DNA from: an uncultured Blastocatellia bacterium
GTDB lineage: Bacteria > Acidobacteriota > Blastocatellia > Pyrinomonadales > Pyrinomonadaceae
Direction: 5' to 3'
DNA: 61,008 nt
NCBI GenBank assembly: GCA_946480785.1
Contig: CAMLLD010000039.1
Coordinates: 1-61,008 of the forward strand
Part shown: positions 9,063-18,305 of the stretch, in pieces
Numbering within the stretch: the first letter of the stretch is position 1
How the letters are laid out: each line of letters begins with the position of its first letter
Made by a program: the position numbers and the translations under genes
Notes under the pieces: model-generated
Databases searched by the model: none
What the model was told of the DNA's origin: nothing
Seen by the model: the letters and a program-made list of their open reading frames with translations, nothing else

Positions 9063-9733
9063 CGCTGGTCCAGTGGGAGAAGAGTTTGCTGAACACTATC
9101 TCCTCGTAGTGACAGTTCCACCAACGGGTGACGTAGAGGCTCGACTGTCTGATCAGGATGGTAAATAGCGCCACCGCCTGTCGGCAATCCGATGGCTCGC
9201 GTATCGGACGCCGACAGGCGTAAGCACTCGATTGTAGTTTTCCAGTTAATGGATTCTTCATGCGCGCCGACGATGAAGGGCGCTAGTTTCAAGGTCTCGA
9301 TCCGCGATCCGTCCGCGCCGCGAAAGCCCAGGCCCAGTTGAACGGCTCCGGCGGAGATACCGATCAGGCATGCTCCCTCGAAGTGTCTCCTGACGAGATG
9401 GTCATTCAACCCGTTGGCAAGAAAGGTCCGCCAGCCCATCTCAACATCACCTCCGGCCAACAGGATCAGATCGGCGTTGTTGAGAAATGCGAGCTCTGCT
9501 TCGGTGAGGGCAGACGAAATCATTTTGCAGTCGCAGACACCCGCTCCTTCCATCGCCGCTACGAAGAGATCATAGAAGTCCGGCTGGTCGCCATTCGATG
9601 CGCCGACATAAGCAGCTTTCAGCCGGTCTCGCGTCGTCGTCTGCACCACTCTCTCGAGCAGGAGCTGGCCGTTATCGCGCCAGAAAAGAAGCTGGCTGTC
9701 GGCAAGCAGAAAGATCGATTTCAACGAAGTCAT
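9038..9733 (-). CDS. peptidase S51 / cyanophycinase-like protein
   Basis: 231 aa. The alpha/beta pattern follows the class-I glutamine-amidotransferase-like fold of peptidase E and cyanophycinase: LKAAYVGAS, then ADLILLAGGDVEMG, then CLIGISAGAVQLG, in which the GISAGA serine replaces the amidotransferase cysteine as nucleophile. A conserved His in GAHEE and the late GLPTGGGAIY strand fit the family. Members cleave Asp-containing dipeptides or cyanophycin; no cyanophycin synthetase is in view, so a dipeptidase role is the safer guess. No signal peptide, so it is probably cytoplasmic. It lies 28 bp downstream of the serine hydrolase gene and may be co-transcribed with it. Confidence 0.8.
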   Translation of the reverse strand: MTSLKSIFLLADSQLLFWRDNGQLLLERVVQTTTRDRLKAAYVGASNGDQPDFYDLFVAAMEGAGVCDCKMISSALTEAELAFLNNADLILLAGGDVEMGWRTFLANGLNDHLVRRHFEGACLIGISAGAVQLGLGFRGADGSRIETLKLAPFIVGAHEESINWKTTIECLRLSASDTRAIGLPTGGGAIYHPDQTVEPLRHPLVELSLRGDSVQQTLLPLDQRQRQSSMR

Positions 9734-9761
9734 CCGATAAATCCGCGCCGGGATGTTCGCG

Positions 9762-11183
9762 CTACTCCTGCACCGCGATTTGGTACTGCTCGAGTTTGCC
9801 GTTGGGCAATTCGTAGGTCCACGCGCGCAACGTCTGCTTATCGAAGCGCACGAGGTAAATTCGCAACGTCATGCCGCCGCGCAATCCTTGTCGGACCTGG
9901 ACGAACTGTCTCGGTGTACCCAACGGGCCGAGGCCGGCCGCGAAGTCCTGCAAGGCCTGCTCGCTGAAGTAGGCGTTCGCGTTGTCGCTGAAGAGCGAAC
10001 GATCGATCGTGCCGTGTTGTAGCCCTGCAAAAATCTTCTTCGCCTGTTCCAGTTTCTCTGGTGTGGCCGGATCGTTCTGCTGGAAGAGCAACGGAACAAT
10101 GCCGTGCGCGATGTCGTCGGCTGCCGAGGATGCGTCCTGGTTCGTTAACGCCACCACCGAGACCCGTTCATCCGGAAACACGATGCTCTCCGAAACAAAG
10201 CCCGATACTTCCCCACCATGCGAAACCGCGCGATGCCCGGCTTCCGTCCCGAGGGTGACGCCGAGTCCGTAACGAGTGCCGAGACCGTTGTTGGTTTGGA
10301 CCTCACGTTCCAGCTCACGATACGAGGCCGGGCGCAGGAGTTTCTGGTCCATGATCGAGATGTTCCACTTCGCGAGATCTTCAGCCGTCATCGCCAGCTC
10401 GCCGGCCGCGAAAAGCCAGCCCGGTCCTTCCTTCGGCGCGGCGCGCAATGGTCCGAGCGCATAACGCATGTAGCCCGTCGGGTCCGTATCGCCCAATCGC
10501 TTCTCATCGATATTCGCCACACTCGCCATGCCGAGCGGTGCAAATACGTTGTCCTTCAGGAATTGCAGGAGCGGTTTGCCGCTGGCCTTTTCGATGATCA
10601 CGCCAGCGATGACGTAATTCGTATTGCTGTACTGCCACTTTGCTCCCGGATCGAAATCGAGCGGCTTACGCGCCCACATGTCGAGGATCTTCGCCGACGT
10701 AACCGGCTGGAGCATCATCGGCATCACGTAGTCCTGCGGCCAGTAGTCCTGATAACCGGACGTGTGCGACAGCAACTGCCTGATCGTCACTTCATTCGCG
10801 CGCGTCAGATCGGGAATGAACTTCGCCACCTTGTCGTCGAGCGAGAGTTTTCCCTGCTCCTGCAAGAGCAACATCGCCGCCGCCGTGAACTGTTTGCTGA
10901 TCGAACCAATGCTGTAGCGCATCGCGGGAGTCGCGGGCGTCTTTGGATCGAGTCGCGCCGATCCGTAAGCCTTCAGGTAGACGATCTTTCCGTCTCTCAC
11001 TACTGCAATCGAAGCGCTTGGCACGCCTGACTGCGCGAGCGCATCGGTTGCAAGTTTATCGATTTGGTCGCGCAGTTCAGGCGCGAGATCCTGGGCGCTG
11101 CTGTTACTGACCGCAAGCAGTAACACGAAGACGAGAGTGATCAGCGACGCGAAGCGAGCGTATGAATTGCGAGCCTGGGGCAT
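9762..11183 (-). CDS. secreted serine hydrolase, beta-lactamase/PBP class C fold
   Basis: 473 aa with a signal peptide (LITLVFVLLLAVSNSSA). The catalytic SxxK is SISK at 94-97, inside the typical YSIGSISKQFTAAAMLLLQ segment. The second motif YxN is YSNTNY, and the KTG-equivalent is HGG in HGGEVSGF. This set is that of class C beta-lactamase-like esterases, D-aminopeptidases and low-molecular-weight penicillin-binding proteins. The C-terminal ~120 residues add a small beta-rich domain common in this group. It probably acts in the periplasm or outside the cell; the substrate is not predictable, and resistance to beta-lactams should not be assumed. Confidence 0.88.
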   Translation of the reverse strand: MPQARNSYARFASLITLVFVLLLAVSNSSAQDLAPELRDQIDKLATDALAQSGVPSASIAVVRDGKIVYLKAYGSARLDPKTPATPAMRYSIGSISKQFTAAAMLLLQEQGKLSLDDKVAKFIPDLTRANEVTIRQLLSHTSGYQDYWPQDYVMPMMLQPVTSAKILDMWARKPLDFDPGAKWQYSNTNYVIAGVIIEKASGKPLLQFLKDNVFAPLGMASVANIDEKRLGDTDPTGYMRYALGPLRAAPKEGPGWLFAAGELAMTAEDLAKWNISIMDQKLLRPASYRELEREVQTNNGLGTRYGLGVTLGTEAGHRAVSHGGEVSGFVSESIVFPDERVSVVALTNQDASSAADDIAHGIVPLLFQQNDPATPEKLEQAKKIFAGLQHGTIDRSLFSDNANAYFSEQALQDFAAGLGPLGTPRQFVQVRQGLRGGMTLRIYLVRFDKQTLRAWTYELPNGKLEQYQIAVQE

Positions 11184-11278
11184 AGTGTTCTCCTCGGAGC
11201 GAACAAGATGAGTTGCGAGAATCTTACCTTTCAGTCGTGTAGTTCGTCATCCATCGTTAACAACGGCACACAATCAAA

Positions 11279-11304
11279 CAGCCGCCGGAAAACTCCGACG
11301 GCTG
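11279..11304 (-). terminator. rho-independent terminator after the M36 peptidase gene
   Basis: A hairpin with stem CAGCCG/CGGCTG, one mismatch and then CGG/CCG encloses a 6-nt loop. On the minus strand it is followed by TTTGATTGT. It starts 28 bases after the stop of the peptidase gene and precedes the serine hydrolase gene, so it likely separates the two transcripts. The T-tract is short, so efficiency is uncertain. Confidence 0.6.
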
Positions 11305-11331
11305 CTTCGTCCCTTTGCTCTGAACCGACTG

Positions 11332-14300
11332 TTAAGGCAAGGCCTCGATATTCACATAGAACTTGAAACTGCCGGTCTGTTGAATGCCGAAGAGCAGCCT
11401 GATGTTGATAGAATCGCCGTTCGCCAGCGGTGTTCCCAGTGTGATCGTGCCTGACGACAAGGTAGAGTTGAATGCGCCACCGTTGGGTTGCGAAGGTGGT
11501 TGCTCCAACGTCGTGCCCTGCACGTTGACGGTACAAGGCGTCGTCGCTACTCCATTCGAAGACAGACACGTTGCCGCGTCATTAATTCCCGAAACCACTA
11601 CCAGCGACGATGTGCGCGCACGCAGATCCGCAATTCCCGCAGGCGCCGGGAAGGTACTGACGTCGACAATCCGGTAGCGCAACCTCGTAACTGACGCGCC
11701 CGTGTTATTGACCACACGGCGGCGAAAATCGAGGGTGCCGAAGGTCGAGTTGTTTGCTGAGTCACTCGTGAAATCACGAACGCGATTTGGCGGCGACGAC
11801 GGAGACGCCGTCGAATCCAGCATCAGGAATGGAAACTGCGCCGTGCGCTGGATTGGCGACGCGAGGTTTTGTGGACCAGGCGTACCGAGTCGCTGACCCG
11901 CGCCCGCACTGATGCCGTTAGTGTCCACGAAATAGAAGTCGCTTGCATTGTTGTTGGTGTCGACATGTGCCCCACCTGACGGACACGCGCCGAAACTCGT
12001 GATCGAGCCCTGCTTGCCACACTCGTCACGAACGAACGCGTAGTCGATATTGAAACCCGTGATCGCCGGATAACCCGTCCCCTCCTTGTAGAGAGTGTTG
12101 GCTTCGGTGGTCGATCCGGCAGCATCGAGCCGGTTGGCCAATGTGAAGTTTGCCGCGACCGACGTGTTGAAGAGCGCGATACCGGCATTGTCGGGTATGT
12201 CGGTGGTGTAGGTCGCGTCACCCGTCGCGTAACCAGACAACGAGTAAGCGCCGGAGTTGGTGCAAAGGTAATGGCCGCGGCTCGGAATCACCGTGCCGTT
12301 GGGAATGACGCAGCGCGCTACGCCATCCGACGCGGCGACGGCGTAACCCGTGCCGGCGCCTGAATCAGAAACGGTTTGGTTAGCGCCGCTGTTGTTATAG
12401 ATCTCGATGAACTCGTCGTTATCGCCACCTGGACCACGCAGGCGGAATTCACTGATGACCAATTGCCCGGTGGTCGCCGGTGGTCCAAAGAACGGATTAC
12501 AAGCGAAGGCCGTGGGGGTGACGATCAACGACCAACTGCTGAGCGTGCCCGTATCGATTGCCGCTTGATCCGAAACCAGCACCTGCCACGTGCCCAGAGT
12601 GCTTGCTCCGTTCATCTTGTTGAGTTCACCGACCGGCTCCGGCGAGCCAAAGCCGAGCGTGGGCCAACTCGGTGAATTGGCGATCGGCAACCAACTGCCG
12701 GTGTACGGCGCTTGCGCGTTGGTGGCCAGCAGCATATCGCCCGAAGCCTGGTTGTCGATCACCATGTTTGTGATGTTGTCGCCATCGCCGCCGCCGGCAA
12801 CAGCGCCGCCGATGAACGAGATGAGATCCACGCCGTAACCGTTCGGCGCCTTGAAGCCCACGGTCAGGTCGCCGGGGAAAGTATGATTGATACTGTCAAC
12901 GCGGAAGTTGAGATCGGCAATCTCGAAGTCGTCCGTGATGGTTTGTGAGTCGATGACGCCGCGCGGCCGGTTGTCCTGAATCGCGAGCGGCGCGCCCAGA
13001 GTACGCGTGTAAGTCACCGGCGCAGCGGTACCGTTCGGAGCGCCGACGCGGAATTGAAAGTCCACCGCCTTCACGCCTAACGAACTGGTGGAAATGATCG
13101 TGAACTTGATCGATTGTCCACAAGTTGCTGAAAGCGGAACATTGAATTGGAAAGTGTCACCGGCCGCGCTACCTTGAGCCGGAATCGCGGCGTAGGTGGA
13201 TGAATTGTCCGTGATGTTGATGCCTGCCGTTGACGTGGTCAGACTCGCGGTCGCGGAAGCTACGTTCTTCGACGCGCTCCGCCACGGATTCGCGAGCGTG
13301 ACTGTGATTTTGATCGGCTCGCCCGCGTCGATAGCGCCGTTGTTGTTGCCGAGGCTGTCGTCGACCGCGACGCTCTGGACGTCGAGTCCGGGCGTGGTGA
13401 ACGACTCCACGATGCCCTGATGTGAAGCACGGGGTGCGAAGCCACGCGCAGTGGAAACACGCGCGCCGTAACCGAGACCGCGATCCGCAAAACCATCCCA
13501 GATGGACTGTTCGTTGGCGCAAGCATTAGTAGCGCAATCAGCGTCGATGATCGCGTCGCGCGCATCGATGTAACTGGGATTGATCGGCGTCATCTTGAGC
13601 GCGTCGGTAACCAGTTGCAGCATGATCTGATTGCCGGTTGGCACGTCGCCGCCGTTCGCGGCAATAATGCGACTGCGCACTTCCCACAACGTCAGCGCCC
13701 AAATCTCACCGACGTTGTGGACTTCGCCGCCGCCACCAATGTTGAAGCCGAGTGGATCGGGAGTAAGACCGCCGGACAAATTGTTGGTGTAGTCATCAGC
13801 GTCCGCCCAGGTGAGCGGGTTGATCGAGTTGTTGGTTGAATAAGGGAAGCGACGGCCGCCGTAAACGTAGTTATCCGTGAATGTAGTTACGCCGAAGAGC
13901 TTGTAACTCGTATACGCGCTGAGCGCATACATGCCGTTGGGATCGTCGGCGTTCGTATTGTTGAGCAGCGAGAGCGCGTAAAAATCGCTCCATCCTTCGC
14001 CCATTCCTTTACCCGGATCCCAGATCAAGCCGGCCGCATTGCCGACCAGCCGGTTAGTCAATCCGTGGGTCAGTTCGTGAATCAGGACTTCTGAGTCGAG
14101 CGCGCCGTCACGGTCCACTGTTGGTCCAATAAAGCGGAACATCTGCGCGCGGCCTGATTGCCCGTCGGGCGGCGTCGAAAAATTAGAATTGTCCGTGCCG
14201 GTGTTGTCCTGCCCTTCAGCCAGCACACGGTCGTTGCCGAGTCCCATGCCGGAAAAGTTTGTTTGCTGGAAGTTACCTGCCGCTTCATCGAAGCCGAGCA

Positions 14301-15858
14301 AATACAACTTGTCGTGATACCAGTTTGAGACGTAGAAGAGTTGCGTGATCATGCCGCGGCGAAACTGGTCCACCGGCAGCGTGCCGTTGTTACCGTTGCC
14401 GGTTGGTGTTTGGCCTGACTCAGGATTTCCGCCCTGTGGTGGCGGCAGAAAATTGGTCTGAAAGTTTCTCGGTGTCGTTCCCAGAAAATCGCGGTTGCGG
14501 CCATTCGCGTCGGGATTACCCATCGGCTTGCCGGCGCCGTCGAGCACTGAGCTGGCCGCGGTGTCGGGAACGTTGTTGTCCGCGCCGCCGACACGGTCCA
14601 TGTAGGCGTGGACGTTGTTACCGATCGTTTGCGTTTGCGCGGCGGTACAAACACCACCGGGACAATCGTCAATCCAACCATTCGGACTCGCGACCGCACT
14701 CATCGCCGTGAACATGCTGACGATCGTCGGCGAGATGCCCGCGGGCTGAGTATTGGAACCGACGGTGGCGTTGGACGGTGAGAGCGGCGCCGGACTATCG
14801 GCGGGCGTGGTCCCATCGGCCTGAACGTAGACGCGGAAGCGAGCGTCCTGAGTTGAAGCGTTGTCGCGAATGTTTTTTCGCCATAGCAGCTTTCCGGAAC
14901 TCGCATCGACGAGCGTATACCAATCGCCCGAGCCATTGGTGAAGGTCACTTGCGACCAAGCCGGAACGAGGATGCCGGGAGCCAACGGAAAGTAAACGAG
15001 TTTGCTGGTGACGTTACCCGAGATGTTTGGATTGTTAGCGACAATCTCTACTTCCGTTCCGTCGATGTTCGCATTCGCGAGTGTGGCCTGAGCGGTGTCG
15101 GTTTGAATTTCGACGGAGTTCATCGCGGCGCTCAAGGCTGCCGGCGCTGAAATCAGTCCATCAAATTCGAGCGGGCCGGCCGCGGCATTAGGAATCATCA
15201 AACCGGTCGAACGAAACACTCGTCCCTGCGCGTCGAGAATGAAGCGCGTTTCACTCTGAAAGACCGGCAGTCCGTTGACTGTTTGTTCGACGCGCACCAT
15301 GCGCATGCCGCTACCGCCGCTCGTGCTTTCCCCCGTGAATTTCATAACGGCGACATCTTTCGACGAAACGCCGTAGAGGTCGCTGTTCGCCGTGATAAAG
15401 CTGCGCACGATGTCATCGCCCTCGCGGCCGACGGCTGGTCCACTGAGCGCGCCGGTCGTGCTTCTTAAGATCTCCACCGCTCCGGTCACTGGCGACGACT
15501 TGGCTTGCGCGCCTCGCGAGAACGTTCGCAAACGCGTCAACGCGTTATCGACTGCCGTCTTGCGAGCTTGTAGTCGTTGCGTGATCTTGCCGGCGTTGGC
15601 GTTAGCAATGGCCGACATGGTCTCAGGTTCTGATGTTCTGATGTCCAGGTTGGGAAACTGCCGCGGCTTGGACGATTGCGACGGTTGCTCCTGCGGAACT
15701 TTTATAACGCCTCTGCCTTTTTGCGTGGCAGCGTGCATTGTGTCGGCGGCGCTTCCAACTGTTTGCGAAAGCGAAGCTGCTAACAGGACGGCGATCGCGA
15801 TTGCGAAAACGAGCAGTATTAGTTTCCTGGTAGACCGGGGGAAAAGTGAAGACATCAA
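11332..15858 (-). CDS. secreted M36 fungalysin-like metallopeptidase with P-domain and lamin-tail-like domain
   Basis: 1508 aa; AAGGAGCT precedes the ATG. An N-terminal hydrophobic segment (LILLVFAIAIAVLLAASL) exports it. A propeptide of the fungalysin/thermolysin type spans roughly 100-330 (VNGLPVFQSETRFILDAQGRV). The catalytic domain holds HELTH at 594-598, with GEGWSDFYAL about 25 residues later supplying the third zinc ligand, as in family M36. Further on are a bacterial NEW3/APHP-like beta domain, a proprotein-convertase P-domain (FPGDLTVGFKAPNGYGVDLI) and a lamin-tail-like domain (QLVISEFRLRGPGGDNDEFI). The C-terminal ~230 residues are a beta-rich segment I cannot name. It is likely a large extracellular protease used for nutrition or matrix turnover. 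A terminator follows. Confidence 0.9.
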   Translation of the reverse strand: MMSSLFPRSTRKLILLVFAIAIAVLLAASLSQTVGSAADTMHAATQKGRGVIKVPQEQPSQSSKPRQFPNLDIRTSEPETMSAIANANAGKITQRLQARKTAVDNALTRLRTFSRGAQAKSSPVTGAVEILRSTTGALSGPAVGREGDDIVRSFITANSDLYGVSSKDVAVMKFTGESTSGGSGMRMVRVEQTVNGLPVFQSETRFILDAQGRVFRSTGLMIPNAAAGPLEFDGLISAPAALSAAMNSVEIQTDTAQATLANANIDGTEVEIVANNPNISGNVTSKLVYFPLAPGILVPAWSQVTFTNGSGDWYTLVDASSGKLLWRKNIRDNASTQDARFRVYVQADGTTPADSPAPLSPSNATVGSNTQPAGISPTIVSMFTAMSAVASPNGWIDDCPGGVCTAAQTQTIGNNVHAYMDRVGGADNNVPDTAASSVLDGAGKPMGNPDANGRNRDFLGTTPRNFQTNFLPPPQGGNPESGQTPTGNGNNGTLPVDQFRRGMITQLFYVSNWYHDKLYLLGFDEAAGNFQQTNFSGMGLGNDRVLAEGQDNTGTDNSNFSTPPDGQSGRAQMFRFIGPTVDRDGALDSEVLIHELTHGLTNRLVGNAAGLIWDPGKGMGEGWSDFYALSLLNNTNADDPNGMYALSAYTSYKLFGVTTFTDNYVYGGRRFPYSTNNSINPLTWADADDYTNNLSGGLTPDPLGFNIGGGGEVHNVGEIWALTLWEVRSRIIAANGGDVPTGNQIMLQLVTDALKMTPINPSYIDARDAIIDADCATNACANEQSIWDGFADRGLGYGARVSTARGFAPRASHQGIVESFTTPGLDVQSVAVDDSLGNNNGAIDAGEPIKITVTLANPWRSASKNVASATASLTTSTAGINITDNSSTYAAIPAQGSAAGDTFQFNVPLSATCGQSIKFTIISTSSLGVKAVDFQFRVGAPNGTAAPVTYTRTLGAPLAIQDNRPRGVIDSQTITDDFEIADLNFRVDSINHTFPGDLTVGFKAPNGYGVDLISFIGGAVAGGGDGDNITNMVIDNQASGDMLLATNAQAPYTGSWLPIANSPSWPTLGFGSPEPVGELNKMNGASTLGTWQVLVSDQAAIDTGTLSSWSLIVTPTAFACNPFFGPPATTGQLVISEFRLRGPGGDNDEFIEIYNNSGANQTVSDSGAGTGYAVAASDGVARCVIPNGTVIPSRGHYLCTNSGAYSLSGYATGDATYTTDIPDNAGIALFNTSVAANFTLANRLDAAGSTTEANTLYKEGTGYPAITGFNIDYAFVRDECGKQGSITSFGACPSGGAHVDTNNNASDFYFVDTNGISAGAGQRLGTPGPQNLASPIQRTAQFPFLMLDSTASPSSPPNRVRDFTSDSANNSTFGTLDFRRRVVNNTGASVTRLRYRIVDVSTFPAPAGIADLRARTSSLVVVSGINDAATCLSSNGVATTPCTVNVQGTTLEQPPSQPNGGAFNSTLSSGTITLGTPLANGDSINIRLLFGIQQTGSFKFYVNIEALP

Positions 15859-16031
15859 GAGCTCCTTAGTATGGTTGTGGTCCGACAGCTAGACTGAGGC
15901 GAATTTTTGAAGAGCTAAAGTTGGGCGAAGTTCTTCTGCTCGAGAAGACGCAGGTGAGGCGCTGGAGATCACAATACCATCAATTTACACATCACAAACA
16001 ACAACTTTTTCGCGTTGGACCAAGTTGTTAT

Positions 16032-16075
16032 TTTCGATCGAAATTTTGCGGAGATTCGCTACGGCATTTTGCCGT
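16032..16075. promoter_or_regulatory. two inverted repeats upstream of the M36 gene
   Basis: A perfect 12-bp palindrome TTTCGATCGAAA (16032-16043) and an inverted repeat ACGGCA-TTT-TGCCGT (16061-16075) lie in the 252-bp gap between the P-loop gene and the M36 peptidase gene. The first could be an operator and the second a weak terminator for the P-loop gene; neither has a T-tract or a recognisable promoter beside it. Confidence 0.25.
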
Positions 16076-16110
16076 GACTGCGGAAAAATGCATCACTCAA
16101 GTGACATTCG

Positions 16111-16644
16111 CTACGGATTTGGCAACCAACCCGCACGAGCAAGAACTTCCAACGCAACGTCACGCAACGGACGGTCGCCGTTGTCCACAGTGAAGTGATC
16201 GACTCGTGCCTGGTCCAGGATGGCGTCGAGCTCAACGGTTCGATCGAGATGCCACTGTAAGCCTGCTCCCTTTTCGCGAGTGCGCAGACGTTCGCGCCGG
16301 AGATCCAGCTCAGCCGTAAGCCGGCACACCTGAATCTCTGCATTCGGAATGCAGCGGTGATAAACCGACATGTCATCCGGCGTTTCGATCACTCCGGCAA
16401 TCACCAGGCGCTCAGCGCCCGCTGCAAGAAAGGTCGTGACGACACACGCGAGGTTCAGTTCGATGATCCGTTCATTGAAGCGGCCTTGCGCCGGCCACGA
16501 ATATCCGAGTGCGTCCCGCTCCACGCATCCGTGCGGCGTCTCACGCTTTTCCAAAACGTCGTGTATCTCGATAAGCGTGGCAGTCTTCCCCACACCAACC
16601 GACCCGGAAAGTGCTAAAACTGGGACCTTGAAAGTGTTCATCAT
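16111..16644 (-). CDS. small P-loop NTPase / nucleotide kinase-like protein
   Basis: 177 aa, counting from the ATG at 16644 (a longer TTG start at 16650 adds two residues). The Walker A is GSVGVGKT near the N terminus. A conserved aspartate in CVERDALGYSWP and a strand ERLVIAGVIET follow, and a helical C terminus completes a single P-loop domain. The layout resembles adenylylsulfate- or shikimate-kinase-like proteins, and such genes are often annotated as AAA-family ATPases. The exact substrate is unknown. No signal peptide. It is divergent from the fibre-subunit genes, sharing a 161-bp upstream region with them. Confidence 0.7.
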   Translation of the reverse strand: MMNTFKVPVLALSGSVGVGKTATLIEIHDVLEKRETPHGCVERDALGYSWPAQGRFNERIIELNLACVVTTFLAAGAERLVIAGVIETPDDMSVYHRCIPNAEIQVCRLTAELDLRRERLRTREKGAGLQWHLDRTVELDAILDQARVDHFTVDNGDRPLRDVALEVLARAGWLPNP

Positions 16645-16805
16645 TGACAAAGGTGTTTTGCCCGTCTATTATGCCCAATGTCCGCTAAAGGTGGGGTAAA
16701 AGTGGACGTTCGTTCAAGCCCCGGACCCCATTTCCCATAAACTCTCTCAGTTTCCCTCAAAGCGACCTGAGCCTACCCCATCCCATTAGGAGGATAAAAA
16801 CCACA

Positions 16806-17495
16806 ATGTCGACATCCTGGAAGGGCCTGTTTTGCGCCCTTGTTTTAGCTACCCTGCTCTCTTTGGGCGGAGCGGTCTGTAACGCGCAGACCACCGGTTC
16901 CGTCACCATGACCGCCACCGTCTCGAACTTCGTTGAACTGACTTCCGGCGCTGTTACGCTCACCGGCAATTCGGGCGGTAGCGTCATCACCGATGGCACC
17001 GCCAATAGTCCGCTCGCGGTCGTCGTCAATATGGGCGAATTAGGACCAAGCAACACGAACAGCTTCGTGCAGCTCAGTGTGCCGCTCAGACTTCGCAGCA
17101 ACGTCGCGTACCAACTCAACATGGTGAGCAGCGTTGCCGGCGCCGGCGCCACCAGCTTCAGCTTGAAAGACACTGACGTCGGTTTTGGCTTGACCCCGGC
17201 AGCACGCCCGGCCAATCTCGCCGCTGGTGTTGATACGAATGCTACGCCTGGCGATCCGACCGTCGGTGGCAGCACGGATGCGAACGGCCGTTGGGTGTTC
17301 GCTGGCGCAAACTCTACCCTCGGTGCTTACGCGGTATCGGGTGCGGTGTTGAGTGGACCACGCATTAACAAAGCTGTGTCCGGCAACAGTGCCACTAACT
17401 TAACCGTTCCGGCAATCTTCGCCGTCAAGCCTCAGTTCTTCGATCCCGCTCCGGCGATCACGATCACGGCTCAATTCACGGTTGTCGCTCTCTAA
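16806..17495 (+). CDS. secreted fibre-subunit-like protein, paralogue 1
   Basis: 229 aa. TAGGAGGA lies 12 bases before the ATG. A signal peptide (GLFCALVLATLLSLGGAVCNA) precedes a beta-rich mature protein. Diagnostic shared segments are 'VNMGELGPSNTNSFVQ', 'VPLRLRSNVAYQLNM' and the C-terminal 'LTVPAIFAVKPQFFDP', all repeated in the next two genes. Alternating hydrophobic residues and ~200-residue length fit an Ig-like pilin or fimbrial subunit, and the adjacent chaperone-like and barrel genes agree. I do not recognise a named Pfam family. It is followed by a 9-bp inverted repeat that could set the ratio of this first subunit to the others. Confidence 0.72.
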   Translation: MSTSWKGLFCALVLATLLSLGGAVCNAQTTGSVTMTATVSNFVELTSGAVTLTGNSGGSVITDGTANSPLAVVVNMGELGPSNTNSFVQLSVPLRLRSNVAYQLNMVSSVAGAGATSFSLKDTDVGFGLTPAARPANLAAGVDTNATPGDPTVGGSTDANGRWVFAGANSTLGAYAVSGAVLSGPRINKAVSGNSATNLTVPAIFAVKPQFFDPAPAITITAQFTVVAL

Positions 17496-17521
17496 TCGCG
17501 ACGCTCTCTTCCCTTGAGTGA

Positions 17522-17558
17522 GTCCGGCCGCTATGGCTCTCGTGCTCAACGGCCGGAC
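17522..17558 (+). other. perfect 9-bp inverted repeat between subunit genes
   Basis: GTCCGGCCG at 17522-17530 pairs with CGGCCGGAC at 17550-17558 across a 19-nt loop, 27 bases after the stop of subunit 1. There is no T-tract, so it is more likely an mRNA stability or attenuation hairpin than a terminator. Confidence 0.5.
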
Positions 17559-17594
17559 GATCTCAATCCCGCTTTAACCCTTGAGGACATCCCC

Positions 17595-18305
17595 ATGCCC
17601 CGCTCACTAAAACTCTTCAGTTGCCGATCTACTTTACTGATCACCTTCCTGCTACTCGCCGCCACTGCATCTCTCGCACAATCGACTACCGGTACTGTCA
17701 CCATGAGTGCGACGGTATCGAAGTTCGTCGAAATCAACTCCGGCGGCTCCGCCACACTGTCGGGTAATTCCGGTGGTGGTATTACTACAGATGGCGTAGC
17801 GAACAGTCCGCTCGCCGTCTCGATCAATTTGGGCGAACTCGGTCCCAGCAATACAAATCCTTTCGTCTCCGCCCAGGTTCCCCTCAAACTACGAAGCAAC
17901 GCGCCTTATGTCCTGTCGATGAGCGCGACGGTCACCAGTTCCGGTACGACGAGCAACAAAATCGGAGCTGCCGACGTTGGCTTTGGCCTCGGCACAGTCA
18001 CGCGCTCAGGCACGGGAGTCAACACGGGCGGCACTGACACGAACGCTACGTCAGGCGATCCAACTCTCGCGGCGAACGGATCGGTTAATGCGGGCACTGG
18101 TCGTTACGAATTTACGGCCGTGCGATCGAACCTCAGCGCCTTTAGCTCCGCCACTACCGCACTCAGCGGACCTTTCATCATGAACGCGGTCCCGCGCAGC
18201 AATACCAACGGACTGACCGTGCCGGCATTCTTCGCTATCAAACCTCAGTTCTTCGAAAACGGTACTACAACAGTTTCAGTGACCTTTACTGTGGTCGCAC
18301 CGTAA
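17595..18305 (+). CDS. secreted fibre-subunit-like protein, paralogue 2
   Basis: 236 aa from the ATG at 17595, chosen because TTGAGGA lies eight bases upstream and the protein then begins with a normal signal peptide (MPRSLKLF...LLAATASLAQ). An upstream start would add 27 hydrophilic residues overlapping the hairpin. It shares with its neighbours 'INLGELGPSNTNPFVSA', 'VPLKLRSNAPYVLSM' and 'LTVPAFFAIKPQFFEN'. Identity to paralogue 1 is clearly above that to paralogue 3. It is coupled to the next gene through a TAATG overlap. The role is inferred to be a structural subunit of a surface fibre. Confidence 0.72.
   Translation: MPRSLKLFSCRSTLLITFLLLAATASLAQSTTGTVTMSATVSKFVEINSGGSATLSGNSGGGITTDGVANSPLAVSINLGELGPSNTNPFVSAQVPLKLRSNAPYVLSMSATVTSSGTTSNKIGAADVGFGLGTVTRSGTGVNTGGTDTNATSGDPTLAANGSVNAGTGRYEFTAVRSNLSAFSSATTALSGPFIMNAVPRSNTNGLTVPAFFAIKPQFFENGTTTVSVTFTVVAP

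Noticed and set aside
9762..11183. Beta-lactam resistance gene
   Set aside because: The SxxK/YxN/HGG set is shared by esterases and peptidases, and there is no specific signature of class C beta-lactamases.
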